Origin: Parus major
Lineage: Eukaryota > Chordata > Aves > Passeriformes > Paridae
Length of the DNA stretch: 64,000 nucleotides
Reading direction: 5' to 3'
Assembly (NCBI RefSeq): GCF_001522545.3
Contig: NC_031774.1
Span: forward strand, 55,617,871-55,681,870
Shown: piece after piece, positions 1 through 18,140 of the stretch
Layout of the letters: each line of letters opens with the position of its first letter
Numbering within the stretch: the first letter of the stretch is position 1
The notes under the pieces: generated by a model
Databases searched by the model: none
What the model was told of the DNA's origin: nothing
What the model saw: the letters and a program-made list of their open reading frames with translations, nothing else
Program-made: the position numbers and the translations under genes

Positions 1-5321
<5,321 letters not shown>

Positions 5322-8300
5322 TGAATGATAGAAGTAAATGCTTGAGCTCAGACCTGTCACAGGGATGTGTCATGTCTGTGATCTGTGTCTTGAAGTGAGG
5401 AAATGTTTTGTGACCTGTCAAAGTTTCAATGCCACTCTCCTAAATTATTTTTAAAAAACCAAAAAAAGGATAAATCATCATGAGTGGAAATTCCCTACCA
5501 GTGTTTTTCTAGAGTCACAAGCTTTCCTTTTTCCCTGCAATTCAGTTCTTCATCACTACAGCTGGCACTTTCTAAAAAACTACGCGGTTTTGAGTCGTTT
5601 GAATGCTGTGCTGTTTTGGGAGATCTTTCTGTTATGGGACAGGTGTCATCTTTTCAGGAAAAAAAATAATTCCAGCTCCTTGTGATGAGATGCTGATGTT
5701 TCTTCCTTTTCTCCCTCTTGGAGGTGAAAGGTGATGGAAGCAGCCTGCTTGAATCCTTGATTATTGCTCAGGAGTGATGACTGCGTGGCAGTGGGCATCG
5801 TGCTCATTAATTAACAGCTGCAGGGCAGGATTTTGTTGGAATGCTCTTATCACTGAACAGCTCATGGCCAGGCCTGCAGCCTTGCAGGAGAAATTGGTGG
5901 GGAAAGGTAGAGAGAGAATCTGGCAGCATCATCCTCTGTTTCAGCTCCAAAACACGTGTCTTGTGTCAGGTTTACATGTGTATTGCTTTGGGTGAAACAA
6001 TGCACGCTCACATAAAGAAGGACATTATCCACATCTCCTGGAAGTTGCCTCCTGATGATTAATTCTTTGCTATGTTTTTCCCTTCACGCTTGAAGAAGGC
6101 TTGATATCTCACTTGGAGCTGGTATGCTCTAAGCCATCTTTAGGATAAAGTTGGTGTCATTTGAATGCAAGCAGCATTTAAAGTAATTTCTCAATATCTA
6201 GATAGCACTTATTACAAGTGTTTGGATAACTGAAAACTCAGTTTATAAAGGCAGACTTAAAATGAAAGGCTCCCCTCTGAGCTAACACTAAATATGACTT
6301 CTTTTTTTTTGTCTAAAGAGTATTATCCATAAAATTATAAGATCCTGATATAGGAATACCTTCTCAGCCATCATAAACTTTATTGCCTCTACAATTTAGC
6401 TAGCAACCTGCAAATGTTCTTTATTTCACTTTCAGCTCTATAATGTGGAGTTCTGTCTGGAAATAATCTGAGTTTTTTAGGGTAAATGGCAGTTAATTAA
6501 AAGGACTTTATGGGTATCTGAAGGCATAGGACTGGCTCCTTGCTGCAGTGTATGTAATATATAGTGTGAGATCATCAAGGAAAAATCCAGTCTCTGCAAG
6601 AATCCTATTGTAAGGTTTCCTATTTGCTGCTTTCTGGGGAAACCAAGATGTATTTCATGTGGAACCAGCTCCTAAATCCCCTCTTTTTGCCAGCTCTGCC
6701 CCACTTCCCACAGGACTTGTTGCACTGAGAAGTGTTGGGCTGCAGCAGGACAGAGAAAACATACTGAAGGTGGCTCTCAAATGCAGGAATGATGAATGTT
6801 GCCTCCTTTGGATTCTCAGCCTGGGAGATTCAAACTCTGCTGCCTTCCCTGGGGAGGCAGGGATGTGCTCCAGGGGCTGAGCTCTTCCCCTCCCCATCTT
6901 GTGGCTCGGGAGGAGTAGAGGAATAGATGGAATAGATGTTCCTAAGGGAAAGAGCAATAGCAGTGAAATGCATGACTTGTGTGCTGCTGCTCTGCACTGA
7001 AGGGCACCATTAGTTAAAGTGCCAGGTATTGGTGATGGACATCACAAAATACTGCCCTCAGCAGCCAGAGAGGTTTGGCTCTATGTCTAAAGAGCCCTTA
7101 CTTCTGTCAAAGTCACACTCCAAAACCCCCAAAACTCAAACAGAACATCCCAGAGGCAGGGAAGCCACATTTCTCAAGTGCCTTTAAAGCATAGAATTGG
7201 AGCCTTAAGAATCTGCTGAGGGTGCTTTGATTAGAGCATTGGAGAGCATTGATCTGTTCCTCCAACAAACCTCATCATTACAAACCACTGACCCGATTTT
7301 TCTTCTGCACTTGTATAAATTAAGGCTTGTCTTTTGCATCCTGGATGTGAGGAAAACATATTCAAATATTTGCAGCACTTTACTACAGGGGTGGGAAAAC
7401 AGCACTGTTGCATTACCCTGTGTGTCTCAGCTGTGTGGGTCTCTGGGAACCCACAGCACTGGGATTGTTGTGTTTTTGTGTCAGACATGGTGCTATGAGA
7501 GATTCATAATTCATTGTCCCTGCAGATAACATTACAGTATGCTTAGAAGCTGACAGGCCACTTTCTTTTTGAATTATGAGATTGGTAAACATATATGTTA
7601 AAATCTAGTGGAGAATTTTTAAAGTCTTGTGGAATGAAGGGTTTCCATAAAACACTACTGCTGGGTGCTGGGATTTGCCATTGAAAGGGCTATTTTTATT
7701 TTTTTTTTCCTTTTTGAAAGAAGGATATTTCTTAAGAAATTCTGCCAGGACCATGCCATACATAATACATAAGTAACTATGGTGCAGATGAGTTACTGTG
7801 TGTTACTTATGGGAGCAGTAAATCTGAGATAAAAAATTCAGCAGGAATAAAATATTGATGCCATTATGCAATAATCTCTCCATACCAAATCGTTCTGCAC
7901 TGTTCAAAGGTGTGTTGCTTTGTTGTGAAGCTTCAGTAAATCACGCTTCTGTGAGGTACTTAAATCATGCCACTGGTTGTATCTACACTGCAGAGTTTCT
8001 GTGTGTCCCCACTCCTGGAAATACCTGGATGAGTGGACAGATTTGCTTGCTTTGGGGTTGGCATCTTGTGGAGAGCTTGCCAGGGAACAGCAGGTTTGGG
8101 GGACAGGGAGTGGTGCTGAGGGTGCAGATCTGCCCCAAAGTGTCGAGCAGCTTGTTGGGTTTGTGAAAACAGGGCAGACAAATGAAACAGTTGTCCTATT
8201 ACAAAGCACACTGCCAGGGGGAGGTGGGATTTTTTCCCCCTGATGTGGGCTTAAAAATGTGCTTGTTGAGTTCAAAAAATGCAGCTGACTTCACAGGGAC

Positions 8301-8407
8301 AGCCCTGTGTGAGCAGAGGGAGTCACAAAGGTCTGGGACACTGTGACAGATGGTGTGTCCCTGCTTACCTGTGTGCTCACCACTTGCTCTGTTAATGCTG
8401 AAAGGAT

Positions 8408-8439
8408 GAGGAGGAGGAGGAAGAAGGGAGGAGGAGGAG
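8408..8439. repeat. GAG/GGA polypurine tract
   Basis: A 32-base run contains only G and A, mostly GAG and GGA triplets. Mirror-like purine tracts of this kind can adopt triplex (H-DNA) structure and vary in length. No functional role is shown. Confidence 0.8.
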
Positions 8440-8968
8440 TGAGCTTTGCTTGCCAGAGGGAGTAAAAGTAATGAAAATTTTTCCCAGGCTTACCCAGGAG
8501 GCTGTGAATTTGCTGCAGGCCAGAAAGATGTTGAAACTTACTGGACTGTAAGCAAGACTGGAGAAAAGGGATATTTACAAGCCACCTTTCTCTCATAAAA
8601 TACAGTGACAGAGATCAAACCCCTTGTTTTCTGAGAGGGTGCAGGCAGTCAACACTAAAGATTGGACTGACTTGTTTTCTTGTTACTCGTGCTCCAATCT
8701 ATTATTGCTGGGTGATGCGTGGGAGACCTGTGATGTATGGCAATGTAACAGTGACCAAAAAGTGCTGTAAAGCCATTCCTTGTAAATGGAAAATTACTTT
8801 AAAAAGTGTCTAACCAGTCAAAAGTGTCAAAACTCTCCAGCAGAAGCAGCAGAAATGGTAATGGAAGGGAAGGATCAGCCTGCTGGTTGATGTGTTCTCT
8901 CCTGGGTGAAGGTGCCACTGGCAGCTGTGGAGGTCTGGAGGACAGAGGGAGCATCCTCCATTGGTTTT

Positions 8969-9010
8969 GGTTTGGTTTTTGGTTTGGTTTTTGGTTTGGT
9001 TTTTGGTTTT
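8969..9010. repeat. 12-bp G/T minisatellite, 3.5 copies
   Basis: The unit GGTTTGGTTTTT repeats perfectly at 8969-8980, 8981-8992 and 8993-9004, with a half unit to 9010. Because 12 is divisible by 3, it creates repetitive open frames on both strands (for example an NQKP repeat on the minus strand), which should not be read as genes. Confidence 0.9.
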
Positions 9011-10022
9011 CAGTGCCCCAGCTCCAGAGCCAGTGGCTGATGAGCTGTGGATGGGGGCAGTGTGGAAGAAGAAGAGGTGTGAGAGTTCTTGGTGAGGCAG
9101 GAGGTGATGGCTGCACTTGGTGTCACTGGGCCAGTGCCTTGTTTTCTGCTGGAGGAGCTGTGCTGTGTTTGTCTGATCTCTCCTTTCCTTCTCCCGCTCC
9201 TCTTTGCTAATAGGAGTATTTGTCTGATGTGGATTCAGTGGCAAGCAGCAGGTCCCACCTGTGGTGGCAGAGGGCCAGATCCCCAGGTGTCCTGGCTCCA
9301 GGCCGTGCTCAGCAGAGGTGGAAGGCCATTACAAGCATATGAAAGATCCTATTATGTATTTTTTAAGTGAATAAAACCCAAAGAATCTTTCTTTTTTTTA
9401 ATGTTTGTACCATTGTCGGGTCACAGTTGGATGCTTTTATCAGCTTGCTGAGCTTTTATTCTATCTTTACCCAATGGCCTTTTAAAAACATCTGAAGACT
9501 TTCAATTCCTCCAAAGACACACAGTGGTAATAATTGTCTGTTTATTTGTCAGGAAAAAAATGAAGCCATTTTTCTGGGCCCTAACTATTAGAAGGGTGAA
9601 TGGGGCCACTTAAAATGTTAACACCATTTGAAGCCAGGAGTGCTGTAGATTCTGTTGAGCAGAAAGTTTAAGTATAGGAAAAAAAAACAACAACAACCAA
9701 AAGCAGCATTTTTGGTTATTAATGGAGTTTCACCTAGTTGTGCAATGTTTTTATTCCTTTTGTTACCATCTGTGAAAAAATCTGTGGCCTCAGGGTAAAC
9801 TTAGAATTTATTTTTTTTTGCTAGGATTCTCACTGGTTATCTGGAGTGCCCATGGAGTGAAATATCAGGTTTGTCATGTCTGGAGTGATGGGGAAGTTCT
9901 AGTGAATAATGATGGGATGTTGAATCAGGATGTAAAGTTGTATTAACGAGGCCCCTACAATTCAGGACAGTGCGCTGTTAACAGAAGGGATCAGGAAATG
10001 GCACAGCAGGATCCTGAAGTTG

Positions 10023-10063
10023 CTTTTTCTCCCCCTCCCCCTTTTTTTTTTTCCTCTTCCCTT
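10023..10063. repeat. Polypyrimidine tract (C/T only)
   Basis: This run of 41 bases contains only C and T, with C5TC5 followed by T11. Just after it, 10120-10175 is an AT-rich stretch of imperfect TATA-like repeats. It resembles a strong splice polypyrimidine tract, but no AG acceptor followed by plausible coding sequence is present. Confidence 0.75.
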
Positions 10064-12054
10064 GATAGAGCCAGACTCTGATAATCAAGTCTGTCTGGGA
10101 CAACGCTGTAATGCTTCCAGTGATATAATTCTTTATAGTTATATAACTCTATATAATGATACAACTCTATCTCAGAGTGTGACAGGGCTATAAAAAGTGT
10201 AGTAGTTGCAGAAATATGCACTTATGGCTTGCTAATCCTTGCTAAGCCTATAATTCTGATCCTTTTTTATCTTTAATAAGTGCAAGTTATTAAGCATATA
10301 TAACTAGTTGCACATGGGAACTTTTTTTTTCCTTGAGGGGGTATCAATCCTGGTGATAATAGAAGAAGTGGGTGGAGGGATTAGAGCATGAAAATAAGGT
10401 TTCTACCTTTAGCTGAAGCACAGTGTACCCTGTTGAGCACATCACCTTGACAGTAATCCATCACAGTAATTTAATAGGTTACAATTTGGATATCCTTAAC
10501 ATGTTTTTATTGCACTTTTCTGTGGCTGTAATAACAAGGGTCACAATAGAGACCCACTTGCTCTCCTGCTGCTTCCTTTTGCTGTGATCTGCAGCTTCAC
10601 TCCCTTCCAGGCAGCAGGATCTCCTCCATTTCTCCATTCTCCCCTGGTCCAGGGTGCAGCATCCAGGCATTCCTGGGCTGGGAGAAAGGACCTTTGTGGG
10701 GCAGGGGGGATGACAAAAGAATGGGCATTTTCCAGGACACCAGGTGGGTTTTCAGTGTCAAGAGCAGACAACTCAGTGCAATGATGCAGAGAGCTAATGT
10801 CTCTTGGTACTTAGACAGTTAGATAATATTTAGATAAAATACTGTTTTAGACAGTGTTTTAAACCATCCATTTGGGATAGGCACAGCTTGCCAGTAGCCT
10901 GGAAGACCTTCCAAGGTTGCTTTTTTCCTGTTATTCATCCCTGATATGTCTTCAGTGACACGCTGCTGGCACTTTCTGCAGACACTGCACAGGCTGAATA
11001 GTCACAGAGAGAGTTGTTTCCTCACCTTTAGGAGTGATGCACCAATCCTTATTTTCATTCTCTCTTCCTCCTCTGTATCCTTTTTTGCCTTACTCCTGCT
11101 GGAGACCCACTGTGATGAAGAAGAGGGAATTTCCATATCCAGGGTTGTTTAGTTTCTTTCACAGAAATGAATTACTTTTTTTCTGAATCTGATACAGCCC
11201 TTGGAGCCCTTTGTGGGCTCCATCAGCAACCCACCAATGCACATTAGCTGTCTGCAAATTTCTGGAAGTTTAATGTGCAATGAAAATGAATTCCCATTGA
11301 AATCAAATCTAACCCTGTGAGAGACTGAATTAAACTGGAAGTGGATCTTTGAAGCAGCAGCTGTTTGTAGACGGATGCACTTTGTATGTAGAAAACTAAG
11401 CACTCATCAGCCAAATCTAAAAGAATAAGTATAAATGTAGTGCAGTTTAAAAGTCTGATCTGTGTAACAGGGCATTCCACTTCACAAAGTTTCTCCTCTG
11501 TTGAACCCATGAACTTGTGTGTAACTAAACCATTCCCTCCAGGGAGGCAGCCAGCATTGATTTAGAAGAGGCTGAGCATCCACTACATGACTTAATATTT
11601 TTTGTGCTTCTCCATTACACTTTTGGCATTAAAGAAGTGTCAAATTAGCCTGGCTTCAGCTTCTTGCAGTGGCATGTGCTTATGTATTTTTTTTTTTTCC
11701 ACTGTATTAAGAAAGCCCCACTAAGGCATTTACACATATAATCAGCTCATCACTGTGTCTTCATTTGATAAAGTAAATGAGTTCAGCTCCTTAAACCTCT
11801 GTCTAGACTGAATTTGGAGGTCTGGTGATGGCAGATACATGGATGTTTTAGCTGCCTTTTAATCCAGCTCATTGGCAGCAGTAAGGATGAAGCTGTGGTG
11901 GCCTGGATGTCAGCCTCCCAGGTCCCTGGTGAGTTTCTGCAGCAATTATTGTGGCCAGGTGGGTTTCCAGCTAATTCCTCATCATTGCCCATTGCTTAGC
12001 CTCCAAGCCCAGTTCTTACTGTCATGTATCCAAGGAGCAGGTGACTTTTTGCCA

Positions 12055-12125
12055 AAGCCAATTACATGCTGAATTGTTCATCTACCAAGACCTTTGGATC
12101 CTTTTCAGAACTGTTCTTTGCTTGG
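12055..12125 (-). mobile_element. Possible degraded CR1 LINE fragment
   Basis: The + strand reads like the reverse complement of the CR1 segment just after the reverse-transcriptase ORF. The sequence around 12066-12110 (TGCTGAATTGTTCATCTACC, then AAGACC, then a TCCTTTTCAG element) resembles the CR1 antisense motif for short downstream sequence. It is very diverged, so the call is tentative. Neighbouring bases up to about 12470 could be more of the same element but are not recognisable. Confidence 0.4.
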
Positions 12126-12649
12126 GACATTTCCCCCTCCCGTGCTGCAGTTCCAATTTTCATTGCTTCTCTGAATGACTGTTCCCCATTTAAAACATGT
12201 TTTAATGGCATGTGCCCAGTTACCAAGCACCTCATCCTGTTTGACTGTCCTCAGTGCTTTTTAGCATTCCTCTAATCCTCCTGTCATTTAACACTTCCAT
12301 CAGGCATTTTAGAAGGACTTTCAAACCCTGGAGACAAGCACTGAACAGAATGCCTGGCCACTGGTGTCCAGAAGGCTCCCACTAATAAATTTTTACTATT
12401 TTCCACTGCCCCTTGTTTGATACTTGCCAAGTAACAAGCTCTTCACCCATTGAACCTATAATTTACTGAACTGTGTGGTCTGAATATCTCGTTGAGAGTG
12501 TCACACAAGGGTCAATTTGGTGAAGATTGCTGTGCAAGAGGCTTTGGCCACTCTGTGTCTCTGGTGTGATTCAAATACAGAACCAGGATGAGGTGAGGGG
12601 ATGAGCACTTTGCTATCTGACTAACCCCTAAAAGCCAGTTGACCAATTA

Positions 12650-12725
12650 AAAAAAATTACTAATTTAATTAGTAAAATTTAATTTAATTAGTAAAAAAAA
12701 TACTAATTTACAGTAATTAGTATTT
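12650..12725. repeat. AT-rich nested inverted/direct repeats
   Basis: The 8-bp element TTACTAAT and its inverse ATTAGTAA occur several times. One pair encloses only TTA, a nearby copy of TAATTTAATTAGTAAAA is a direct repeat, and AATACTAATT pairs with AATTAGTATT across a short spacer. The whole block can fold into small cruciforms. No transposon family is recognised. Confidence 0.75.
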
Positions 12726-12967
12726 TCCTTTTTCCCCCTTCTTCTTCCCAGAATTTGCACCTGTTTTAATACACTTATGGGAAGTAATTCCCCCGTGGCC
12801 CTGTCTTTGTGTATAAAGTTTAGCCTTATTTGCAGAAAAGTGAAATGCAAGAAGTTGGGCACTGTACATTTAAGGCTATTTGAGAATGAAATTAAAAAAT
12901 ATATTGTAATTTTAAAATATATACCTAGTGTAGTCTAGAGTTATATAAATCTTTGCTTTTCTTATCA

Positions 12968-13080
12968 GCAGATCTCAAAATGGCTTGCAAATTAGGTAAT
13001 TAGCATTATCTTCATTTTAAGGAGCAGAAACTGAAGCTCAGAGAGGTAAAATGATATACCCAAGATTACCCATTAGCTCT
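12968..13080 (+). mobile_element. MIR/CORE-SINE-like ancient SINE relic
   Basis: The segment reads in order TCTCAAAATGGCTTGCAAAT, TAGGTAATTAGCATTATC, CATTTTAAGGAGCAGAAACT, GAAGCTCAGAGAGGTAAAAT and ACCCAAGATTACCCATTAGC. That is the order of the well-known MIR middle and 3' region: an ATTATC block, a CATTTTACAGATGAGGAAACTGAGGC-like block, CAGAGAGGTTAAG, and CCCAAGGTCACACAGCTAG. MIRs and related CORE-SINEs are ancient amniote elements. Very old copies are rare in bird genomes and are often under constraint. It could instead belong to a related reptilian SINE sharing this core. The tRNA-like head is not visible. Confidence 0.7.
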
Positions 13081-14267
13081 TCATCCATCCTGAGCTCCTC
13101 AGCAGTTGCAGTGGGTGGATGGTAACTGGGAAGACAACACTGAGCAAGAAGGGAGGTTAGATGTAAAAATTATTCCAGGAGTGCAATGCATTATCAGACA
13201 GTGGAACATGCAGAGTTTCAATTTCAAAAATTTACCCCGATATTTTGAATTTCATTTTAATAGACTCCAAGTCCAGAAATATTTTTATTGCGCCATGGGA
13301 ATGATTGAACATTGTTTGACTATTAATCTGTTTATTCAGGAATCCTGTTTATTCCTCTCTCTCTCTAAAAACCCAATACTGGGATTATTAAATTTTTCAA
13401 AGAGACAGTGAACTCTTTCAGACATACTTTGCCTGCAGTAAAGAGCAAACAGCCAGCCAAAAAGTCTGGAAATAGTTGGGATTTATACATGCTAACTCTT
13501 TATACCAAAGGATGATCCATGTTACCAATTGAATTCCACACTTCCTAACTCTGAGCAGTGCTAGCTCTTTGCTCTTGTGGGTAAGTCATAAATTATAATA
13601 TTATTTAAGCATTCTGCATGTTAACTGTTTCATGCCTCACAATGAGATCAGAACAATGATCCATGGCTGGGATCTGCTCCCTGTGCTCCCTCAGGCAGGA
13701 ATCAACACAAGCACTGACAGAATTGTCCTCTGCAATTGTTTTTTTTCCCCACAGAATATAATTCCTAACCCAAGTGTATTCACTGCAGTCTAAGGTAGGG
13801 GATAGCTCCCTGCTATGCTGATTTAAAAGTCATCATTATTTAAGACCAGACAAACCCTGACAAAAAGGTTAATTGCAACCCAGTAGAGCTACACTAATGC
13901 TTCTATAGGGGAACGAGTCATGGCTAGGTTTTTCAGAGCAAGTGCATCATAAAGGGCATTAACATTTCACCTTGACATTTTAAACTCTTCATAAACTCTC
14001 ATGTATGAATTTAGTTTTAAAATAACATAATATAGTTTACGAACTGAATATTTTTTTTGAGTGTGGCTGCTAGCTGGGTGGTTAGATCTGCATTTGGAAC
14101 AGTACACAAATGCAAATTTTTAACTCCTAATTAAATTATGGTGAGCGTTCTAAAGGTTTAATCGCTTGCATTTAGTTATATTTGAAAATATTTGCTGTTT
14201 GGTGAGCTTTGTGAGCTTGGAAATCCTTCTGTTTCCAAGGTTTTGTCTCCACATAACCTTTAAGAAA

Positions 14268-14313
14268 GAGTCTTAGATGTCTTTTCCAACTTAAATGATC
14301 AATGATTCTGTGA
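14268..14313 (+). mobile_element. CR1 LINE 3' terminus fragment
   Basis: The sequence AGTCTTAGATGTCTTTTCCA followed by ACTTAAATGATCAATGATTCTGTG matches the sense-strand end of CR1, which reads like 'cttagaggtcttttccaacc..atgattctatg'. Only the last 45 bp or so are recognisable, consistent with the extreme 5' truncation usual for CR1. Confidence 0.65.
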
Positions 14314-14577
14314 AATCCATTCCAACATCACTTCTGCTTGGGGAAGACTCCCTTGCTGCACTTTCTTTGGATTTTCTTGGATTGGATTTGGATGGATTTG
14401 GGATCTCAGGAGGAAGATGTGTGGGCATGATACTGCTCTTGTTGGAAGAGCAGCTGATGGAAGGACATGCTGTAGTGAGTGGGGTAGTTTGGTCTTTCTG
14501 GTGGTAGAGGGACAAAATAATCGAGTTCTAACCTTCAAATGCCATTTTCCCCTCAGGCACCACATAGTTTCTCTAGT

Positions 14578-14605
14578 GGTGTATGGATCCATACATTCAT
14601 ACACC
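14578..14605. repeat. Nested palindrome around GGATCC
   Basis: A perfect 16-bp palindrome TGTATGGATCCATACA (14580-14595) is nested with a second inverted pair GGTGTATG (14578-14585) and CATACACC (14598-14605). No element family recognised. Confidence 0.65.
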
Positions 14606-16692
14606 TCTGAGTGACTAAATGAGCTCCTCAGACCCTTCTGGAAAGCTTTTACTCCTCTGAGGAGTGTTTGGGTGCTCTGTCTGCCTCACCTGGCTGTTGC
14701 CGACCTCCCCACCGTGCTCTTGCACTCCCCCAGGCATCCTGTCACAAGATCAACAGCTTCAACCAGGGTCACAGCATCTAAAATTTAGAAAAAAATATCT
14801 TTCATTAAATTAATTTAGTATTTAGGTTTTATTTCTCTTCAGAGAAACCTCTGGCTCAGCTGCTGTGTGAAGGACATCACAAAGTCATCTCTGTGTCATC
14901 TAGACCCACAGTCAGAGGGCTGTCAAGTTGGCAGTCCTGTTCAGGGCAAGAGACGAGGAGAATAGTGGAAAATAAAACAGTAAAATATTTAACTGTGTCT
15001 AGAATGCATGGAGGGAGAAGGAAGCTGCCTGCTTGGAAGGGCAGCATTCCAGCTGGGCCAAGGCAGACTAGTTTAGCCCATGTCAGCATGCCTGGCTTCT
15101 TCATGCCCTGTTCTTGTAACTGTGAAACCTCCAGTTTACTGAGAATGCAGTAATTCACTTTGAATAATGGATAGAAACAGGCAAATATTTTGCTAGGTTC
15201 CTGTTTAACAGATCATTGTTTTGGATCCTGAAAATGAATACAGATCATGAGGGTTTTTTTTTAAAGCAGGGGAACAAATACTTCTTACTTTGTCCCTGGA
15301 TAAGAAAGTAATTCAAGAGAACCAAGGGAAACAATGATTTTATTTGTATGCTATTCCAGAATTTTCCATTTGAGGTGGTTCATGTCTTTGTGTGGAACCC
15401 CCAGTTTAACTGCATGTATGGAGAAGCAGCTGCTGGCCTGATCTGGGGTGTGATCTGATGATGGTGCTTTTTTTCCCAAGGATCTGAGTGCAATGGTGCA
15501 AGTTCAGGGTGCCATTTTTCAGGCAGTGCTGTGGAAGAAAGATCCAATCCAGCTGAGCTGAAGAGAGCATCAGAAGTGTCGCATTTCCTCACGAGTGCAT
15601 TTTTGTGTTTGCCCCTCTTGCACCTGCTATTTGTGCATCTCCTTTACTCCTTCCAGACTGAAAATATCTGTGAGGACAGGCGGTCACTAATTCTTGTGAT
15701 AAAATTACCATTCCTTTCAAGTGTCTGTCTATAGAGGAAAAGAAAGGAGAGAATCATTTGAAGAAACATTGACAGCAGTAGGCAGCTATGCAAATTTTCT
15801 CTGGTCTATTTAAACATACACATTGGTTTTAAATATAATTCTGAACTTGTCTAGGCTACAACAAGGTCAAGAAAGAGAGAAATGTACCCTGTGCAGATTA
15901 TTTCAGACACAAGGCAGCCTGTATACATTTTCACCTTCCCACTCATAACCCAGCATCTTGCTGTTACTGTGTTTTTAATTCTCTTGGGTTGTAAATAGGA
16001 AACAAACGGACCTGGTGCTTTTTTTCACACTATTACAGATGGATAGATTGGAGCAGGTAAAATAATGCTGGACTTGGTGATGAATTGCAGAAAAAAGTCA
16101 TGTTAGTGCATTCTGTGCTTCCAGTGTGCAGAATCATGGGCTTCACAGGGCTGAAAGAAACGTGAAAATGTGAAGCCTCTAAATGGGGCTGGAAGGGTTT
16201 TGCAGAAGGTCTGCTCTGGTGAAAAGAAAAGGTTTGGTCTTGGTGGAGAAAGGACAGGATGAAATGGTTTGTCTTGTGAAAAGAAGTCAGAGCAGAGTGG
16301 TAACCTTGAATGCTAAAACGTGTGGCTTCTTTCTTTCACATGACATTGATGATCTCACATGGTGGTAAAGAAGGATTTTTTTTAAAAAAATTGTAGTTTT
16401 CCCTTTCTTTTTATTTTTACAGCAGAAGGTTTGCTGTTGTTTGGTGTGGAGTTTACTTCTCCATCCTCCCTAACTTCCCCAGGAGTTCTGCATTTGTGGT
16501 TAATGCAGGATGGATGCTTTTCTTCCCTAAAACAGTGACAACAGATTTCTTACCAGTTCTGCTTTTGTAAGAGACATTTTAAACCCTGTACTTTTGTGAG
16601 TGGGATCTCTCAGCCTGCAAAGCACCATGACAAAGGATTTCTAGAGAGTACATGAAGCCATCTCCTGTCATTGCCAACCTCTGACTCTTCTC

Positions 16693-16983
16693 CAAATCCT
16701 CCTGTAACTGGACACAGTACTGCAGGAGCAGAGCTCAGCAGTGAGGAGGAGATGGGAGGGATCACCTTCCTGGACCTGCTGGTAGTTCTGTGCCTCACTC
16801 AATCCAAGGATTTCCACCATGGACATGCTCAGCTCTGGGAATACCAGGACAATTTTCTGCCAATTCACTTCCCAGTATGTGTTGGTGCAGGGGGTTGTCC
16901 CTCCTTAGGTACAGAGCTTTGCACTTCTCCCTGCTGGACATCTGGGGCTCCTGTCAGGAGCTGGAGTGGCTGGCAGCACTGAG
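16693..16983 (-). mobile_element. CR1 LINE fragment, minus orientation
   Basis: Antisense CR1 landmarks appear in order: CTGGACACAGTACTGCAGGA, a block ending GATCACCTTCCTGGACCTGC, a GTTGGTGCAGGGGGTTGTCC segment followed by CTCCTTAGGTACAGAGCTTT and GCACTTCTCCCTGCTGGACA. This is the region around the end of the CR1 reverse-transcriptase ORF, read backwards. It is diverged and internally rearranged, with no coding capacity left. Confidence 0.75.
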
Positions 16984-17957
16984 ATGTGGCGAGTGAGAGC
17001 GACTGGGGCTGTATCCAGCAGTTTGTCTGTGCTGGTTTTGCTTTTGCTGAGCGCTCTTCCGTCACTCTCCTCTCAGCTGTGAGGCAGGGTGACAAAATCA
17101 AGATTGGGGACTGCCCCATGTTTGTCCTTATGGACCACAGGGATATGATTTCCCAGGGGAAAGGACCATGACTGTGTACATGAGTGTGTGAGTACCTGCC
17201 CAGCTCTGGAAGTGGGTGAACACCTTCCTGGAGGAGAGCTGCTCTCTCTTTTTCCCTGATTCTTGTTGTGTGTTTGCAGTGACCCAAAATAAATCACCTG
17301 GGTGCAGTGTGGCCTCCAGCAATTACTAGAAATGCTGGGGCAGAGCTGTCACAATGCTGTTATCAGGCTCACTTGGTCTTTGAAATTGCTGGTTTAGAAA
17401 GATAAAGAACAGTTCTGACTTCTGTCTTAAAGTTGTCTCCTTCCTGCAGTTTTATAGACAATTAGGAAAAACGCAAGAATTTTTTTTCTAGAAATTTATA
17501 GTTCATAGATCACTGTAGTCTGCTTTGACCTTGTTTAAAAGAGAAAGTGCATATTCCTAATTGAATATCCCTGTAAGCTCCAGAAGCATGAGATCTATCC
17601 AAAGCTCACATTTAAAGTTTACATTTGAAAAGTTAATAAAAATGCTTCTATTTTTTACCTTTTCCCAGTGAATTTTTTATGTGCATTTTTGAGGTCATGT
17701 ATAAATAGCCAGACACAAATGTTTGTGCAGTGCTGGTGGTGTGTCATGGTATTTTAAGCTGTTCTGATAAATGATGAACAATGGATTTACATTTGTGTGA
17801 ATGTGTTATGTACCTGGCAAACGGCATAGCCAAGTTTGTACATATTTTTTTTTTTCTTGAAGTTTTATTGTCTTTTCTGTTCCCTGTTTTAAATTTCTCC
17901 TCCCTCAGGGCTTCCCTTAACACTCCCAGCAGCAAAAGGCATTTAAAAATAAGCCTA

Positions 17958-18140
17958 GCTCTGGAACAGGGTGCCCAGAGAAGCTGTGGCTGCCCCATCC
18001 CTGGGAGTGTTCAGGGCCAGGTTGGATGGGGCTTGGATCAACCTGCTCTGTGGAAGGTGTCCCTGTCTATGGCAGGAGGTTGGAATGAGATGATCTTCAA
18101 GGTCCCTTCCATCCCAAACCATTCTGTGATGATTCTAATG
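17958..18140 (+). mobile_element. CR1 LINE 3' end fragment, plus orientation
   Basis: Sense CR1 tail: CTGGAACAGGGTGCCCAGAG, AAGCTGTGGCTGCCCCATCC, a GTGTTCAGGGCCAGGTTGGA block, GTCCCTTCCATCCCAAACCA and TTCTGTGATGATTCTAATG at the terminus. It is about 180 bp long, 5' truncated and moderately diverged. It is one of the clearest CR1 copies here. Confidence 0.92.
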
